Source of the DNA: Aquipseudomonas ullengensis
GTDB lineage: Bacteria; Pseudomonadota; Gammaproteobacteria; Pseudomonadales; Pseudomonadaceae
Assembly (NCBI RefSeq): GCF_014174475.1
Contig: NZ_JACJUD010000008.1
Span: forward strand, 1 to 64,000
DNA: 64,000 bases
Direction: 5' to 3'
Shown: piece after piece, positions 33,708 to 42,586 of the stretch
How positions within the stretch are numbered: position 1 is the first letter of the stretch
Layout of the letters: every line of letters begins with the position of its first letter
Notes under the pieces: generated by a model
Seen by the model: only the letters and a program-made list of their open reading frames with translations
Databases searched by the model: none
What the model was told of the DNA's origin: nothing
Made by a program: the position numbers and the translations under genes

Positions 33708-33980
33708 ATGCGCATCTGTTTGCATGGCTATGTCAGTGGCAAGGTCCAGGGCGTGAGCTTTCGCCAATGCACCGCAGAGCAGGCTGAACGCCTGGATCTG
33801 GATGGCTGGGTGCGCAACCTGGCGGATGGTCGTGTGGAGGTGCTGGCGGAGGGTGACGAGGCGCACGTTCGCGAGCTTGCAGCTTGGCTGGAGCAGGGGC
33901 CGAGCCAGGCGCGGGTTGATGGTGTCGAGCTGGAAGAGCAGCCGCTGCAGGGCGTAGTCGGCTTTATCGTGCGCCGCTAG
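33708..33980 (+). CDS. acyP: Acylphosphatase
   Basis: A 90-residue enzyme that hydrolyses acyl phosphates such as acetyl- or carbamoyl-phosphate. The catalytic pair is present: R19 in GVSFRQ and N37 in WVRNLADG, with the phosphate loop GKVQGV at 11-16. The length is standard. Start at ATG 33708, with GGGGAG upstream partly overlapping the thioredoxin gene's end. It converges on the lipoprotein gene 12 bp beyond its stop. Confidence 0.92.
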   Translation: MRICLHGYVSGKVQGVSFRQCTAEQAERLDLDGWVRNLADGRVEVLAEGDEAHVRELAAWLEQGPSQARVDGVELEEQPLQGVVGFIVRR

Positions 33981-33992
33981 CGGCCCGGTTAC

Positions 33993-34943
33993 TCAGTCTT
34001 CACCCGGATCGGCGGCCAGGCGGCCGGCATCCTTGAGCAGCGACTTGAGGAATTCCTCTTGCAGCTCGGGGTCGTTGCGGGTCAGTTCGATCAGGCTCTG
34101 TTCCAGCTCGCTGGCTTCTTCTTCCAGGCCCAGGTCGGACAGGCGTTTGACCCGGTGTACCCACTGCGCCACTTCGTCGTCTTCCAGATCGTCGTAGATC
34201 AGCGCATGGGCTTCCTGCAGCTTGCCGCGCAGGTGGCGGCTGACCAGCAGGCTGGCTTCGCCCTTGGTGTTGTCGAGCGGGTCTTCCACGCTGAGCAGCA
34301 GGGTGCCGACACGGCTGGCGTCCTGCTCGGAGAAGGGGCTGTCGAGCAGGTTCAGGCGCAGCACACCATTGCGGTCGGTGCTCAGCTCGTAGGTCTGCTT
34401 GTCGGCCTTGACCAGTACCGGGCGATCAGCCCAGGGCAGGCTCGAATACTCGGTGCGCTTGTCGATCTGCTGTTCGTTGAGGTCGGCCAGGTTCTGCTGC
34501 GAGCGGCCGTTGGACTGGACGTTCATCGCCGGGTTGAGGCCGGCGAAGCCGTAGCTGATCCAGTCCTTGGTCGCGCTGTCCGGCAGACGGCCGAGCATCA
34601 CCACGTTGAGCACGTTGGCGCCGATGCCGGCAACCACAGCTACCGCGCCCAGCGGCACTTCATACAGCTCGCGCCAGGGCTGGTAGGGGGTGTAGCGATC
34701 GTAGCGACGGGTCACCTCGTACTCGGTGACCTCGAAGGTTTTTTGCTCGTGGATACGCACCCGCCGCTGCGGCAGCTCCAGTACGCGCGGTTCGCCCACG
34801 TCGATCTGCAGGCTGTGGTCGAGCAGTTTGCGCTCGACGCGCTCCTCATGCTCGCTGCGCTGTGGCAACTGGTTGGCGCAGCCGCTGAGGAAGAGGGCGC
34901 CTGCCAGGGCAGCGCCGATGCGGAGGGTGTGTCGCTTGAACAT
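33993..34943 (-). CDS. Conserved lipoprotein of unknown function
   Basis: A 316-residue predicted lipoprotein: the signal peptide ends in lipobox LSGC with C22. A hydrophobic stretch (about 95-120, VPLGAVAVVAGIGANVLNVVML) may be a membrane span or buried helix. The C-terminal 100 residues are charged and helical (LSDLGLEEEASELEQ). I recall a homologue beside proS in PAO1 (PA0955) but no function. It lies 23 bp after proS on the same strand and is probably cotranscribed. Confidence 0.78.
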   Translation of the reverse strand: MFKRHTLRIGAALAGALFLSGCANQLPQRSEHEERVERKLLDHSLQIDVGEPRVLELPQRRVRIHEQKTFEVTEYEVTRRYDRYTPYQPWRELYEVPLGAVAVVAGIGANVLNVVMLGRLPDSATKDWISYGFAGLNPAMNVQSNGRSQQNLADLNEQQIDKRTEYSSLPWADRPVLVKADKQTYELSTDRNGVLRLNLLDSPFSEQDASRVGTLLLSVEDPLDNTKGEASLLVSRHLRGKLQEAHALIYDDLEDDEVAQWVHRVKRLSDLGLEEEASELEQSLIELTRNDPELQEEFLKSLLKDAGRLAADPGED

Positions 34944-34966
34944 GCTAGCTCTTGATGTCGCTGTAA

Positions 34967-36682
34967 TCAGCGGCCGGTACGGGTGTTGATGAAGGACAGG
35001 ATGTCCGCGCTGGCAACCTGCTGGCTTTCGCTGTCACGGCGATGCTTGTACTCGAGGTTGCCCTCGGCCAGGCTGCGCTCGCTGACCACGATGCGGTGCG
35101 GGATGCCAATCAGCTCCATGTCGGCGAACTTCACGCCTGGGCTGGTCTTCTTGTCGCGGTCGTCCAGCAGCACTTCGAAGCCGGCGGCCGCGAGTTCGGC
35201 GTACAGCGTGTCGGTGGCTTCGCGTACGGCTTCGTTCTCGTACTTCATCGGCACCAGGGCGATCTGGAAGGGCGCCAGGGCGTCGCTCCAGAGAATGCCG
35301 CGCTCGTCCCAGTTCTGCTCGATGGCTGCAGCCACCACGCGCGAAACGCCGATGCCGTAGCAACCCATGGTCAGCGTGACCGGCTTGCCGCTTTCACCCA
35401 GGACCTTGCAGCCCAGGGCTTCGCTGTACTTGGTGCCGAGCTGGAAGATGTGCCCGACTTCGATACCGCGTTTGATCTCCAGCTTGCCCTGGCCGTCTGG
35501 GCTAGGGTCACCGGCAACCACGTTGCGCAGGTCGGCAACGGCCGGCAGCGGCAGGTCGCGTTCCCAGTTGAGGCCGAAGTAGTGCTTGCCGTCGACGTTG
35601 GCACCGGCGGAGAAATCGCCGATCAGTGCCACGGAACGGTCGATCACGCAGGCAATCGGCAGGTTCAGTGGGCCCAGCGAGCCAGGACCGGCACCAATGG
35701 CTGCACGGATTTCGGCTTCCGAGGCGAATACCAGTGGGCTGGCGACCAGTTCGTGGTTGGCGGCCTTGATTTCGTTCAGCTCGTGGTCGCCACGGACGAT
35801 CAGGGCAATCAGCTTGCCTTCTTCGGCAGCGCGGACCACGAGGGTCTTGACGGTTTTCTCGATGGCCAGACCGAACTGGCTGACCAGGTCGTCGATGGTC
35901 TTGGCGTCCGGTGTGTCGGCCAGGCGCAGTGATTCAGTGGCAGCAGCGCGCTGGGTTTCACGCGGGACGGCTTCGGCCTTTTCGATGTTGGCGGCGTAGT
36001 CGGAGGTGTCGCTGAAGGCGATATCGTCTTCACCGGACTCGGCCAGTACATGGAACTCGTGGGAGCCGGTGCCGCCGATGGAGCCGGTGTCGGCCTGCAC
36101 CGGGCGGAAGTTCAGGCCCAGGCGGCTGAATACATTGCAGTACGCCTGGTGCATGCGATCGTAGGTTTCCTGCAGCGATTCCTGGCTGGTGTGGAAGGAA
36201 TAGGCATCCTTCATCAGGAACTCGCGGCCACGCATCAGGCCGAAGCGCGGACGGATCTCGTCACGGAACTTGGTCTGGATCTGGTACATGTTGATCGGCA
36301 GCTGCTTGTAGCTGTTCAGCTCGTTGCGCGCCAGATCGGTGATCACTTCTTCGTGGGTCGGGCCGACGCAGAATTCGCGGCCATGGCGGTCCTTGATGCG
36401 CAGCAGCTCCGGGCCGTATTGCTCCCAGCGGCCGGATTCCTGCCATAACTCGGCCGGCTGGATGGCTGGCATCAGCACTTCGAGCGCACCCGCTGCGTTC
36501 ATTTCCTCGCGCACGATGGCTTCGGCCTTGCGCAGCACGCGCAGACCCATGGGTAGCCAGGTGTACAGGCCGGAGGCCAGCTTGCGGATCATGCCAGCGC
36601 GCAGCAGCAGCTGGTGGCTGATCACTACGGCATCGGACGGCGTTTCTTTGAGGGTGGAAAGCAGGTACTGACTGGTACGCAT
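34967..36682 (-). CDS. proS: Prolyl-tRNA synthetase
   Basis: ProS charges tRNA-Pro. The 571-residue product is the bacterial type, with the class II motifs (motif 1 around GLYTWLPMGLRVLRK, motif 2 around FRDEIRPRFGLMRGREF, motif 3 near the GIGVSRVVAAAIEQ segment), the INS editing insertion at about 225-405 that clears mischarged alanine, and the anticodon-binding C-terminal domain. Start at ATG 36682 (MRTSQYLLSTLKE), the family N-terminus; the longer frame is spurious. Divergent from the thioesterase gene. Confidence 0.97.
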   Translation of the reverse strand: MRTSQYLLSTLKETPSDAVVISHQLLLRAGMIRKLASGLYTWLPMGLRVLRKAEAIVREEMNAAGALEVLMPAIQPAELWQESGRWEQYGPELLRIKDRHGREFCVGPTHEEVITDLARNELNSYKQLPINMYQIQTKFRDEIRPRFGLMRGREFLMKDAYSFHTSQESLQETYDRMHQAYCNVFSRLGLNFRPVQADTGSIGGTGSHEFHVLAESGEDDIAFSDTSDYAANIEKAEAVPRETQRAAATESLRLADTPDAKTIDDLVSQFGLAIEKTVKTLVVRAAEEGKLIALIVRGDHELNEIKAANHELVASPLVFASEAEIRAAIGAGPGSLGPLNLPIACVIDRSVALIGDFSAGANVDGKHYFGLNWERDLPLPAVADLRNVVAGDPSPDGQGKLEIKRGIEVGHIFQLGTKYSEALGCKVLGESGKPVTLTMGCYGIGVSRVVAAAIEQNWDERGILWSDALAPFQIALVPMKYENEAVREATDTLYAELAAAGFEVLLDDRDKKTSPGVKFADMELIGIPHRIVVSERSLAEGNLEYKHRRDSESQQVASADILSFINTRTGR

Positions 36683-36774
36683 GTTTGGCCGTTCTGTCGG
36701 TTGCGGGGGCGGAGAGTGGCTCGGCATTGTACGGTGCCAGCCATGTGGCGTACAGGACAGACCGGGAGTTGAAG

Positions 36775-37191
36775 GTGGCAGAGCTGATCGCTGGACAGGT
36801 GCAGGCGCTGATTCGCGCGGGTGTGCCGATGGCCGAGGATATCGATCTGCAGATCGACCGGCTGGATGGCGAGCTGGCCGTGGTACGGGTGCCGTTTCAG
36901 GCACGTTTGGTGCGGCCGGGTGGCACGGTGTCGGGGCCGACTATCATGGCGCTGGCCGATGCGGCCATGTATGCGGTGGTGCTGGGGCGTTTGGGGCGGG
37001 TGGAGATGGCGGTAACGGCCAACCTTAATATCAACTTCCTGGCCAAGCCAAAGGCGATCGACTTGCTTGCTGAGGCGCGCATCCTGCGCCTGTCGCGACG
37101 CCAGGCGGTGTGCGAGGTGCAGCTGTATTCGCTGGGTGCAGAGGATGAGTTGGTGGCGCACGTTACCGGTACTTACGCTTTACCGCTCTGA
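36775..37191 (+). CDS. Hotdog-fold thioesterase (PaaI-like)
   Basis: A 138-residue PaaI-type hotdog protein that probably hydrolyses acyl-CoA. Family marks are GGTVSGPTIMALADAAMYAVV at about 47-67, with the catalytic Asp, and NLNINFLAKP after it. Start chosen at GTG 36775 (MAELIAGQV), with GGGAG six bases upstream; an ATG frame 30 codons earlier would overlap the proS promoter region. It converges with oprD and ends in a shared terminator. Confidence 0.87.
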   Translation: MAELIAGQVQALIRAGVPMAEDIDLQIDRLDGELAVVRVPFQARLVRPGGTVSGPTIMALADAAMYAVVLGRLGRVEMAVTANLNINFLAKPKAIDLLAEARILRLSRRQAVCEVQLYSLGAEDELVAHVTGTYALPL

Positions 37192-37194
37192 ATG

Positions 37195-37222
37195 AAAAAA
37201 CCCGGCCTAAGCCGGGTTTTTT
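37195..37222. terminator. Bidirectional terminator between thioesterase gene and oprD-type porin
   Basis: The stem AACCCGGC/GCCGGGTT with loop CTAA is flanked by A6 and T6 tracts. Confidence 0.87.
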
Positions 37223-37245
37223 GCTGTGTGACCTGAGCGCGAGGC

Positions 37246-38535
37246 TTACAGGACGTCCAGCGGGTACTCGATGAACAGGCGCCATTCGTTCATGTCTGTA
37301 CCGAAGTTGTTGTCGGCACGATAGATCGAGTTACGAGCCTTGAACGCCAGGTCCTTGGCTGCGCCTTCTTGAACCACGTATTTAACCTGGTTGAAGATTT
37401 CACGCTCGGTGGCATCGCTCTCATTGAGAACTTGGATGTCATAGCCGTAGACGTAAGCGGTTTTCCAGCTTAGGCCTGGAGCGCCGTAGGTGGCGAAGTC
37501 CAGTTCGTAGCTTGCTTGAACGGATTTCTCGTCAGCAGCGTTGAAGTCGGAGTAGTAGGAGTTGGCTACCCAGATAGCGCTGCCGCCGTCGCCGATGTCG
37601 TAGGCGTAGCCGACGTCACCGCTGTTCTGCTGGTAGGCCAGGATGAAGGCGTGTGCACCGGTGGTGAACTTACCTGCCAGGCTGGCGATGGTGTTGTCGT
37701 CGCCTTCAATACCGTTACCGAAGAACATGTCCGACGCAGTAGTGTCGTTCTCGTACTTGGTTTTGTAGATGTTGAAGTCGAAGTTCAGAGCCTGCTCTTC
37801 GCCCATCGGAATGGTGTAGTTCACGTTGGCGTACTGCTTCTTGGCGACATCATCGATGTCCGAGTAGTACAGGGCAGCGCTCAGGTTTTCGGTGAACTGG
37901 TAGCTACCGCCGGCTACGTCAGTGCTCTTCAGTTCCAGGTCGTCAGCAGAGGCGTCCCACATGGAGCTGTTCTGGGTGAAGTGACCGACGTTCAGCTCGA
38001 GACCTTCGATCTCGCTGCTGGTGATCATGGTGCCAGTGAAGCTTTGCGGCAGCAGACGGCTGTCGTCATAGGCCAGAACCGGCAGGTTCGGCATCTGATT
38101 GCCGTACTTCAGTACGGTGTTGGACAGGCGTACTTTAACGGCAGCGCCCGCTTGGGCCCAGTCGTCAACCGGCGTGTTGTCGCCTTTGCTGTTGACTTCG
38201 TTGGAGTCGCCAATCAGGCCGCCCATGTTGTGGTTGCTAGCGGTGCCGCCACCGCCATCCAGCTTGATACCTTGCATGGCGAATGCGTCAACACCAAAGC
38301 CTACAGTGCCCTGGGTGAAGCCAGACTCGAAGGTGCCGATGAAGCCTTGGCCCCAGGCTTTGGCGTCGGAAACGCCTTTGTTGTAATCACGGTTCCAATA
38401 GGTGTTGCGCAGGAACAGAACAGCGTCTGCATCTTCCACAAAGCCGTTGGCTTCAGATTGTGCGCTGGCGAAAGCCAGTTGGGTGGTACCGGCGGTCACG
38501 GCCAGGGCCAGTGCGCTCCACTTCATCACTTGCAT
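37246..38535 (-). CDS. oprD: OprD-family outer-membrane porin
   Basis: A 429-residue outer-membrane beta-barrel of the OprD family, which admits basic amino acids, small peptides or aromatic acids, depending on the member. The signal peptide MQVMKWSALALAVTAGTTQLAFA is cut near residue 23. The first mature strand is EDADAVLFLRNTYWNRDY, and the last ends WRLFIEYPLDVL with a terminal hydrophobic residue. Position beside the thioesterase and proS equals PA0958 (oprD) in PAO1. However, the loops differ, so the substrate (for example basic amino acids or carbapenems) cannot be assumed. AAGGAG lies eight bases before ATG. It is preceded by an unusually long gene-free region. Confidence 0.9.
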   Translation of the reverse strand: MQVMKWSALALAVTAGTTQLAFASAQSEANGFVEDADAVLFLRNTYWNRDYNKGVSDAKAWGQGFIGTFESGFTQGTVGFGVDAFAMQGIKLDGGGGTASNHNMGGLIGDSNEVNSKGDNTPVDDWAQAGAAVKVRLSNTVLKYGNQMPNLPVLAYDDSRLLPQSFTGTMITSSEIEGLELNVGHFTQNSSMWDASADDLELKSTDVAGGSYQFTENLSAALYYSDIDDVAKKQYANVNYTIPMGEEQALNFDFNIYKTKYENDTTASDMFFGNGIEGDDNTIASLAGKFTTGAHAFILAYQQNSGDVGYAYDIGDGGSAIWVANSYYSDFNAADEKSVQASYELDFATYGAPGLSWKTAYVYGYDIQVLNESDATEREIFNQVKYVVQEGAAKDLAFKARNSIYRADNNFGTDMNEWRLFIEYPLDVL

Positions 38536-39331
38536 TGTGATTGCTCCTTTGGTTTAGAAGATTTTCTGCGGCCCAATTAATTGTTGTATGGGCTGCTCTT
38601 TCTTTTTGTGTCGGCGATAACTTATAGCACGACAACTTTTTTGGCGACAGGTGTCACTAATTGCCTACGTTTTATTTACACCTGCGTCGCAAAACCGCAT
38701 GTTGCATGTCGCAATTCTGTAGGTTTTGGTCGCCATTAACGATGCCTGTTATCTGTCTGGAAAAGCCTGAAATTCCAAGCGCTTAGGTATTGTCCGGAAA
38801 CGAGCTTAAGCGGCTTTTCATGCTCTTCCGAGGCGTGTCACCGCTGACGGTGATTCCTGTATAGCAACAACCATGCACAAAACACCTGTCTGCTCTGAAA
38901 ATTCCTAGGTGAGGGGTTGTTGCATCTACGGTTACAGCTGTCGATATCGCTCTGTGTGGGCTGCGTAGGCATTTAGCTGCTCAAGTTGCAAGGCGGAAGC
39001 CTTTCTGTTGGGCGTCTCGGTCAGCGTTACCTGCGATTGCCAGGCAAGGAAGAATTTACTCGCCGGTAACGTTTTTTTCACTAATGTGGGCAGTTTTGGT
39101 GCGCAATGGCTTTGGGTTGGTGCGCGGGCCTGTGGGCGGTGCTTGGCAGGCCTTGGATGGGTGCGTTGCGTGCTTTGCCAGTGAGGTGGCTTGCGCTTTT
39201 GTTGTGCGGGGCTGGCAGTTGCTGCAAATGGCTGTCCGGATTGGGGTGAATTGCCCTGGCTGCCCGGCTATTCTGCGCACCCTGAATGGTGGCGTTGGGT
39301 TGGCGCTGTCCTGAGCTGGAGGAGTTTTCCG
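38536..39331. other. 796-bp stretch without a supported gene upstream of oprD
   Basis: Between divergent oprD and the HIT gene I see no ORF with a ribosome binding site and coding character. A 76-codon frame at 39084-39314 lacks an RBS and any family feature. Base composition is lower in GC than the flanks around 38580-38700 (AT-rich leader of oprD). A possible -10 TATAAG (minus, about 38624-38619) lies upstream of oprD, with a poor -35. I find no clear hairpin with a T tract, so a small RNA cannot be supported. Confidence 0.5.
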
Positions 39332-39757
39332 ATGTTTACCCTGGATTCGCGCTTGCAGGCCGATACGTTAACGGTCGGGGATTTTCCTCTTTGCCGTTTA
39401 TTGCTGATGAATGACGCGCATTACCCGTGGTTCATTCTGGTGCCGCGTCGTGAGGCGGTCAGCGAGCTGTTCCAGCTCGATATGGCTGATCAGCAGCAAC
39501 TCTGGCTAGAGACTACGCGTCTCGCTGAGGTGCTCAAGGATGCCTTTGTTGCCGACAAGATGAACGTCGCAACGCTGGGGAATGTGGTCAGCCAGTTGCA
39601 CATGCATGTCATCGTGCGTCGTCGTGAAGATGCCGCCTGGCCAGCTCCGGTGTGGGGTAAACATCCCGCCGAGGTCTATTCCGCTGAGCAGATTACCGCG
39701 ATGCGTGATCGTCTGCGCCTGGTGCTGGCCGACGACTTTCGCTTTGCTGAGGATTGA
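39332..39757 (+). CDS. HIT-domain protein
   Basis: A 141-residue histidine-triad nucleotide-binding protein. The motif region reads SQLHMHVIVRR, where the third histidine of HxHxH is replaced by isoleucine; this variant is usual in a proteobacterial HIT subgroup, as far as I remember. DAHYPWFILVPRR near residue 30 and NVATLGNVVSQLH mark the fold. The substrate is unknown (probably a nucleotide phosphoramidate or dinucleotide). The start ATG 39332 has GGAGGAG upstream. slyX follows after 4 bp, so they share a transcript. Confidence 0.9.
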   Translation: MFTLDSRLQADTLTVGDFPLCRLLLMNDAHYPWFILVPRREAVSELFQLDMADQQQLWLETTRLAEVLKDAFVADKMNVATLGNVVSQLHMHVIVRRREDAAWPAPVWGKHPAEVYSAEQITAMRDRLRLVLADDFRFAED

Positions 39758-39761
39758 ACGG

Positions 39762-39968
39762 ATGAGCATCGAACAGCGCATCATCGAGCTGGAGAGCCGG
39801 CAGGCGTTCCAGGATGACACCATCGCCGCCTTGAACGATGAGCTCGTCGAGCAGCAGCGCATCATCGAGCGCTTGCAAGTGCAGGTGCAGGTTCTGGCGC
39901 GGCGCCAGGAGGAAATGCAGAGCTCGTTCGGCATCGATGAGGATGAAGCGCCACCGCCTCATTATTAA
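39762..39968 (+). CDS. slyX: SlyX family protein
   Basis: A 68-residue protein that is almost entirely one coiled coil (residues 1-55, EQRIIELESRQAFQDDTIAAL is the typical start) with a Pro/His tail PPPHY. SlyX occurs widely in gammaproteobacteria and has no established activity. It follows the HIT gene by 4 bp and ends in a terminator, the same pair I remember in PAO1 (PA0959-PA0960). Confidence 0.92.
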   Translation: MSIEQRIIELESRQAFQDDTIAALNDELVEQQRIIERLQVQVQVLARRQEEMQSSFGIDEDEAPPPHY

Positions 39969-39974
39969 AGTCAC

Positions 39975-40003
39975 AAAAAAGCCCGCACTAAGCGGGCTTT
40001 TTT
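39975..40003. terminator. Bidirectional terminator between slyX and the cold-shock gene
   Basis: The stem GCCCGC/GCGGGC, extended by A-T pairs to AAAAAAGCCCGC and its complement, is flanked by A6 and T6. Confidence 0.87.
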
Positions 40004-40015
40004 GTGGGTGCTGCT

Positions 40016-40624
40016 TTAGCGGCGCGATGGCAGGGCGGCGATGACGTCTTCCGCCTGCAGGCCTTTGTCGCGGTTCATGACTGAGAACTCCACGCGCTGG
40101 CCTTCGATCAGGACGCGGTGGCCTTCGCCGCGGATGGCGCGAAAGTGCACGAAGATATCGTCGCCGGTATCGCGGGAAATGAAGCCGAAGCCCTTGGACG
40201 TGTTGAACCACTTCACGGTGCCGGTTTCCCGGTTGCCGAGGTCGCGGTTGAGTGGTGCGCGCTCTTGCTGGCTGCGCGGTTCGACATTGATTGCCAGTTG
40301 CAGGAGTACGCCCAGAGCCAGGGTGGCCAGGCTCAGGACGGCGGCCGGAAGGTTGCCGATCAGGGGTAGGGGCGCCAGCAGCACCAAGGCTTGCAGAACT
40401 ACGGTCAGGACCAGCAGGGCCGAGACCACGACCTGGAGTTGACTGCGTACGCCATCGTGGCGAACCGGCAGAAGCGGTGCGAGGAGCAGGTTGGCCAAGC
40501 CGTAGATGGCCAGGTACAGCGCGTCGGCGTGTTGCAGGTAGGGCAAGGCGTCATTGCGCAGGCTGGGGGCGAAGGACAGCAGCAGGGCGGCAACGCCCGT
40601 CAGCAGGTGGACGATTTTCAACAT
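40016..40624 (-). CDS. Membrane-anchored cold-shock domain protein
   Basis: A 202-residue protein that joins a membrane part to a cold-shock domain. Residues 1-112 hold three to four hydrophobic spans (about 8-20, 36-54, 66-86 and 93-112). The C-terminal domain (134-197) is a full cold-shock fold with RNP1 KGFGFI (144-149) and RNP2 DIFVHF (156-161), so it should bind single-stranded nucleic acid at the membrane. Ordinary CspA-type proteins are 70 residues and soluble. Start taken at ATG 40624 (MLKIVHLL); an upstream ATG at 40735 would add a further hydrophobic span and cannot be ruled out, because neither start has a good RBS. I recall a similar gene at PA0961. Confidence 0.82.
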   Translation of the reverse strand: MLKIVHLLTGVAALLLSFAPSLRNDALPYLQHADALYLAIYGLANLLLAPLLPVRHDGVRSQLQVVVSALLVLTVVLQALVLLAPLPLIGNLPAAVLSLATLALGVLLQLAINVEPRSQQERAPLNRDLGNRETGTVKWFNTSKGFGFISRDTGDDIFVHFRAIRGEGHRVLIEGQRVEFSVMNRDKGLQAEDVIAALPSRR

Positions 40625-40790
40625 GGTCGATTGGCTCACTCTGGTGCAAACAATAAGAAGGACGAGCGGGGCGAGCAGGAGCCCGGAGAAATGGGCTGAA
40701 ACAGCAGCGATGACCCGCCTATGCCGTACCCGCATGATGACGGGTGCAGCACCGGGCGGTATTTAACCGCAAAGCACAGGTCTACTCAAA

Positions 40791-41855
40791 TCAAGCGCTT
40801 AGCGCAGCTTCTGCGGAGGAGGGGTGGATCTGGTTGCGGCCGTTGCGTTTGGCCTGGTAGAGCGCATCGTCGGCCCTGGTTACCAGGCTTTCGAAGTTGT
40901 CGCCGGGCTCGGCGAGCGCCAGGCCGAAGGACGCGGTAATACTGTCCAGAACCTTGTCGGTGCTGCGTACCTTGATCCGTAGGGCCTGGAGTTTCAGGCG
41001 CAGCTGCTCGGCAAAGGCGCTCGCCGAGGCGATGTCGAAGCAGTCACGCAGGATCACACAAAATTCTTCGCCACCGTATCGTGCAGCAATGCCGCGGGCG
41101 GGCAGCAGGTCGCGCATCAATTGGCCGACATGTTGCAGCACGCGGTCGCCCAGTGGATGGCCGTACTGGTCGTTGAACTGTTTGAAGTGGTCGATATCCA
41201 GCATGACCAGCGCCAGCCCTTGCGGGTCGTTGCTCAGGGCCTGCTCCAGCAGGCGAGTGAACGCATGGCGGTTGAACACGTGGGTCAGGCTGTCCAGCGT
41301 TGCAGCAGCCTGGGCGCGTTCCAGCTGGGTGCGCAGGCTCTGGATTTCACCTTGGGCTGCGCGCAGGCGGTAGAGGAACTGCTCCTGCTGATCGTGCATG
41401 AGTTGCGTGCTTTGTTGCAGCTCGGTGAGTACGTTGGGCAGGTCGTCGGCGATCGGTTCCTGCAGGGCGGCCAGGCCGAGGGCCAGGCTGGCTTGATAGT
41501 GCTGGCTGCCGCTCACGCTGCGCGATACGTCGCCCTGGATGTCATCTACCAGCTCGATGACCTGTTGCTGGCCGGCACGGGCCTCTTCCAGTTCACCATT
41601 GATGATGTAGTCGCGGAACAGCTTGGCTGCGGTTTCCGGTGGAAAACTGGCGAAATCCTTGACGGCTTTGTCCAGGCGGCGATTCAGCTCTGGTTCGGTA
41701 CCTTTGCTGTAGGTGTACCACAGCGCGTAGTGCACGGGATTTGGCGGGATGTCGTGGCGCACCATGTGTGGCACGGCCTGCTTGAGCAGGTCGGCAGCCG
41801 CGCGGGTCTCTTCCGGGTAGAGTTCGAGAATGGAAGGCGCTTTCGGCTGGCTCAT
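40791..41855 (-). CDS. GGDEF-domain diguanylate cyclase
   Basis: A 354-residue cytoplasmic protein that should make cyclic di-GMP from GTP. The catalytic motif is GGEEF (261-265), with the substrate and metal residues in LDSLTHVFNR (187-196) and VMLDIDHFKQFNDQYGH. No RxxD inhibitory site lies five residues before GGEEF, so product feedback may be absent. The N-terminal 180 residues are helical, ending in a likely coiled coil (155-183) that would support dimerisation; the sensed signal is unknown. Start at ATG 41855 (MSQPKAPS). A terminator upstream separates it from dps. Confidence 0.9.
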   Translation of the reverse strand: MSQPKAPSILELYPEETRAAADLLKQAVPHMVRHDIPPNPVHYALWYTYSKGTEPELNRRLDKAVKDFASFPPETAAKLFRDYIINGELEEARAGQQQVIELVDDIQGDVSRSVSGSQHYQASLALGLAALQEPIADDLPNVLTELQQSTQLMHDQQEQFLYRLRAAQGEIQSLRTQLERAQAAATLDSLTHVFNRHAFTRLLEQALSNDPQGLALVMLDIDHFKQFNDQYGHPLGDRVLQHVGQLMRDLLPARGIAARYGGEEFCVILRDCFDIASASAFAEQLRLKLQALRIKVRSTDKVLDSITASFGLALAEPGDNFESLVTRADDALYQAKRNGRNQIHPSSAEAALSA

Positions 41856-41918
41856 GCACGTCACTGTGGCAAAGGGGGCAATGTGCGAAGAATAGATCAG
41901 TCGGAACACTGCGCCTAG

Positions 41919-41946
41919 CAAAAGGCCCGCTATGAGCGGGCCTTTT
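41919..41946 (-). terminator. Terminator of dps
   Basis: The stem AAAGGCCCGC/GCGGGCCTTT with loop TATGA ends in T on the minus strand, 16 bp after the dps stop. Confidence 0.85.
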
Positions 41947-41961
41947 CGGTGTTTCTGCGGG

Positions 41962-42435
41962 TTATTCGGCAGCCAGCAGGCTGCGCAGCATCCAGGCGGT
42001 TTTTTCGTGCACTTGCATGCGCTGGGTCAGCAGGTCGGCGGTGGGTTCATCGCTGACTTTGTCCAGCAACGGGAAAATCCCGCGAGCGGTGCGCACGACG
42101 GCTTCCTGGCCCTGGACCAGCAGCTTGATCATGTCCTGGGCGCCGGGTACGCCTTCTTCTTCCTTGATCGACGACAGGCGAGCGTAGGCGGCATAGGTGC
42201 CCGGTGCCGGGAAGCCAAGGGCGCGGATGCGTTCGGCGATCATGTCGACGGCCAGCGAGAGCTCGGTGTATTGCCCTTCGAACATCAGGTGCAGGGTGTT
42301 GAACATCGGGCCCGTGACGTTCCAATGGAAGTTGTGGGTCTTGAGATAGAGGGTGTAAGTGTCAGCCAGCAGGCGGGACAGGCCCTCAGCGATGGCGGCG
42401 CGATCCTGCTCGGCGATGCCGATATTGATTTCCAT
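41962..42435 (-). CDS. dps: Dps-family DNA-binding ferritin (miniferritin)
   Basis: Dps forms a dodecamer that oxidises and stores iron using hydrogen peroxide and protects DNA. The 157-residue product has the ferroxidase set H37, H49, D64 and E68, with the same spacing (12, 15, 4) as E. coli Dps H51, H63, D78, E82 in my memory. The N-terminus is short and not Lys-rich, so DNA binding may be weak. Start at ATG 42435 with GAGGAG upstream. It stands alone; the upstream region (42436-42586) probably holds its stress-controlled promoter, but I see no certain box. Confidence 0.93.
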   Translation of the reverse strand: MEINIGIAEQDRAAIAEGLSRLLADTYTLYLKTHNFHWNVTGPMFNTLHLMFEGQYTELSLAVDMIAERIRALGFPAPGTYAAYARLSSIKEEEGVPGAQDMIKLLVQGQEAVVRTARGIFPLLDKVSDEPTADLLTQRMQVHEKTAWMLRSLLAAE

Positions 42436-42586
42436 GTCTTGCTTCTCCTCTCAGGTGGCCGGGGTAGACGCTCCCCGTGATGGTTCGAGCCTATCACAGG
42501 CCAATAATTTTCCGGCTCGGGATTGTCTCAATGCAGGTCATACCCGGAGGTTATCGGTCATCCGGGGTTGTCGGGTTGCGCGGTGC

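Noticed and set aside
39084..39314. 76-codon ORF in the gene-free region before the HIT gene
   Set aside because: There is no RBS, no recognisable family and the frame is one of several open by chance.
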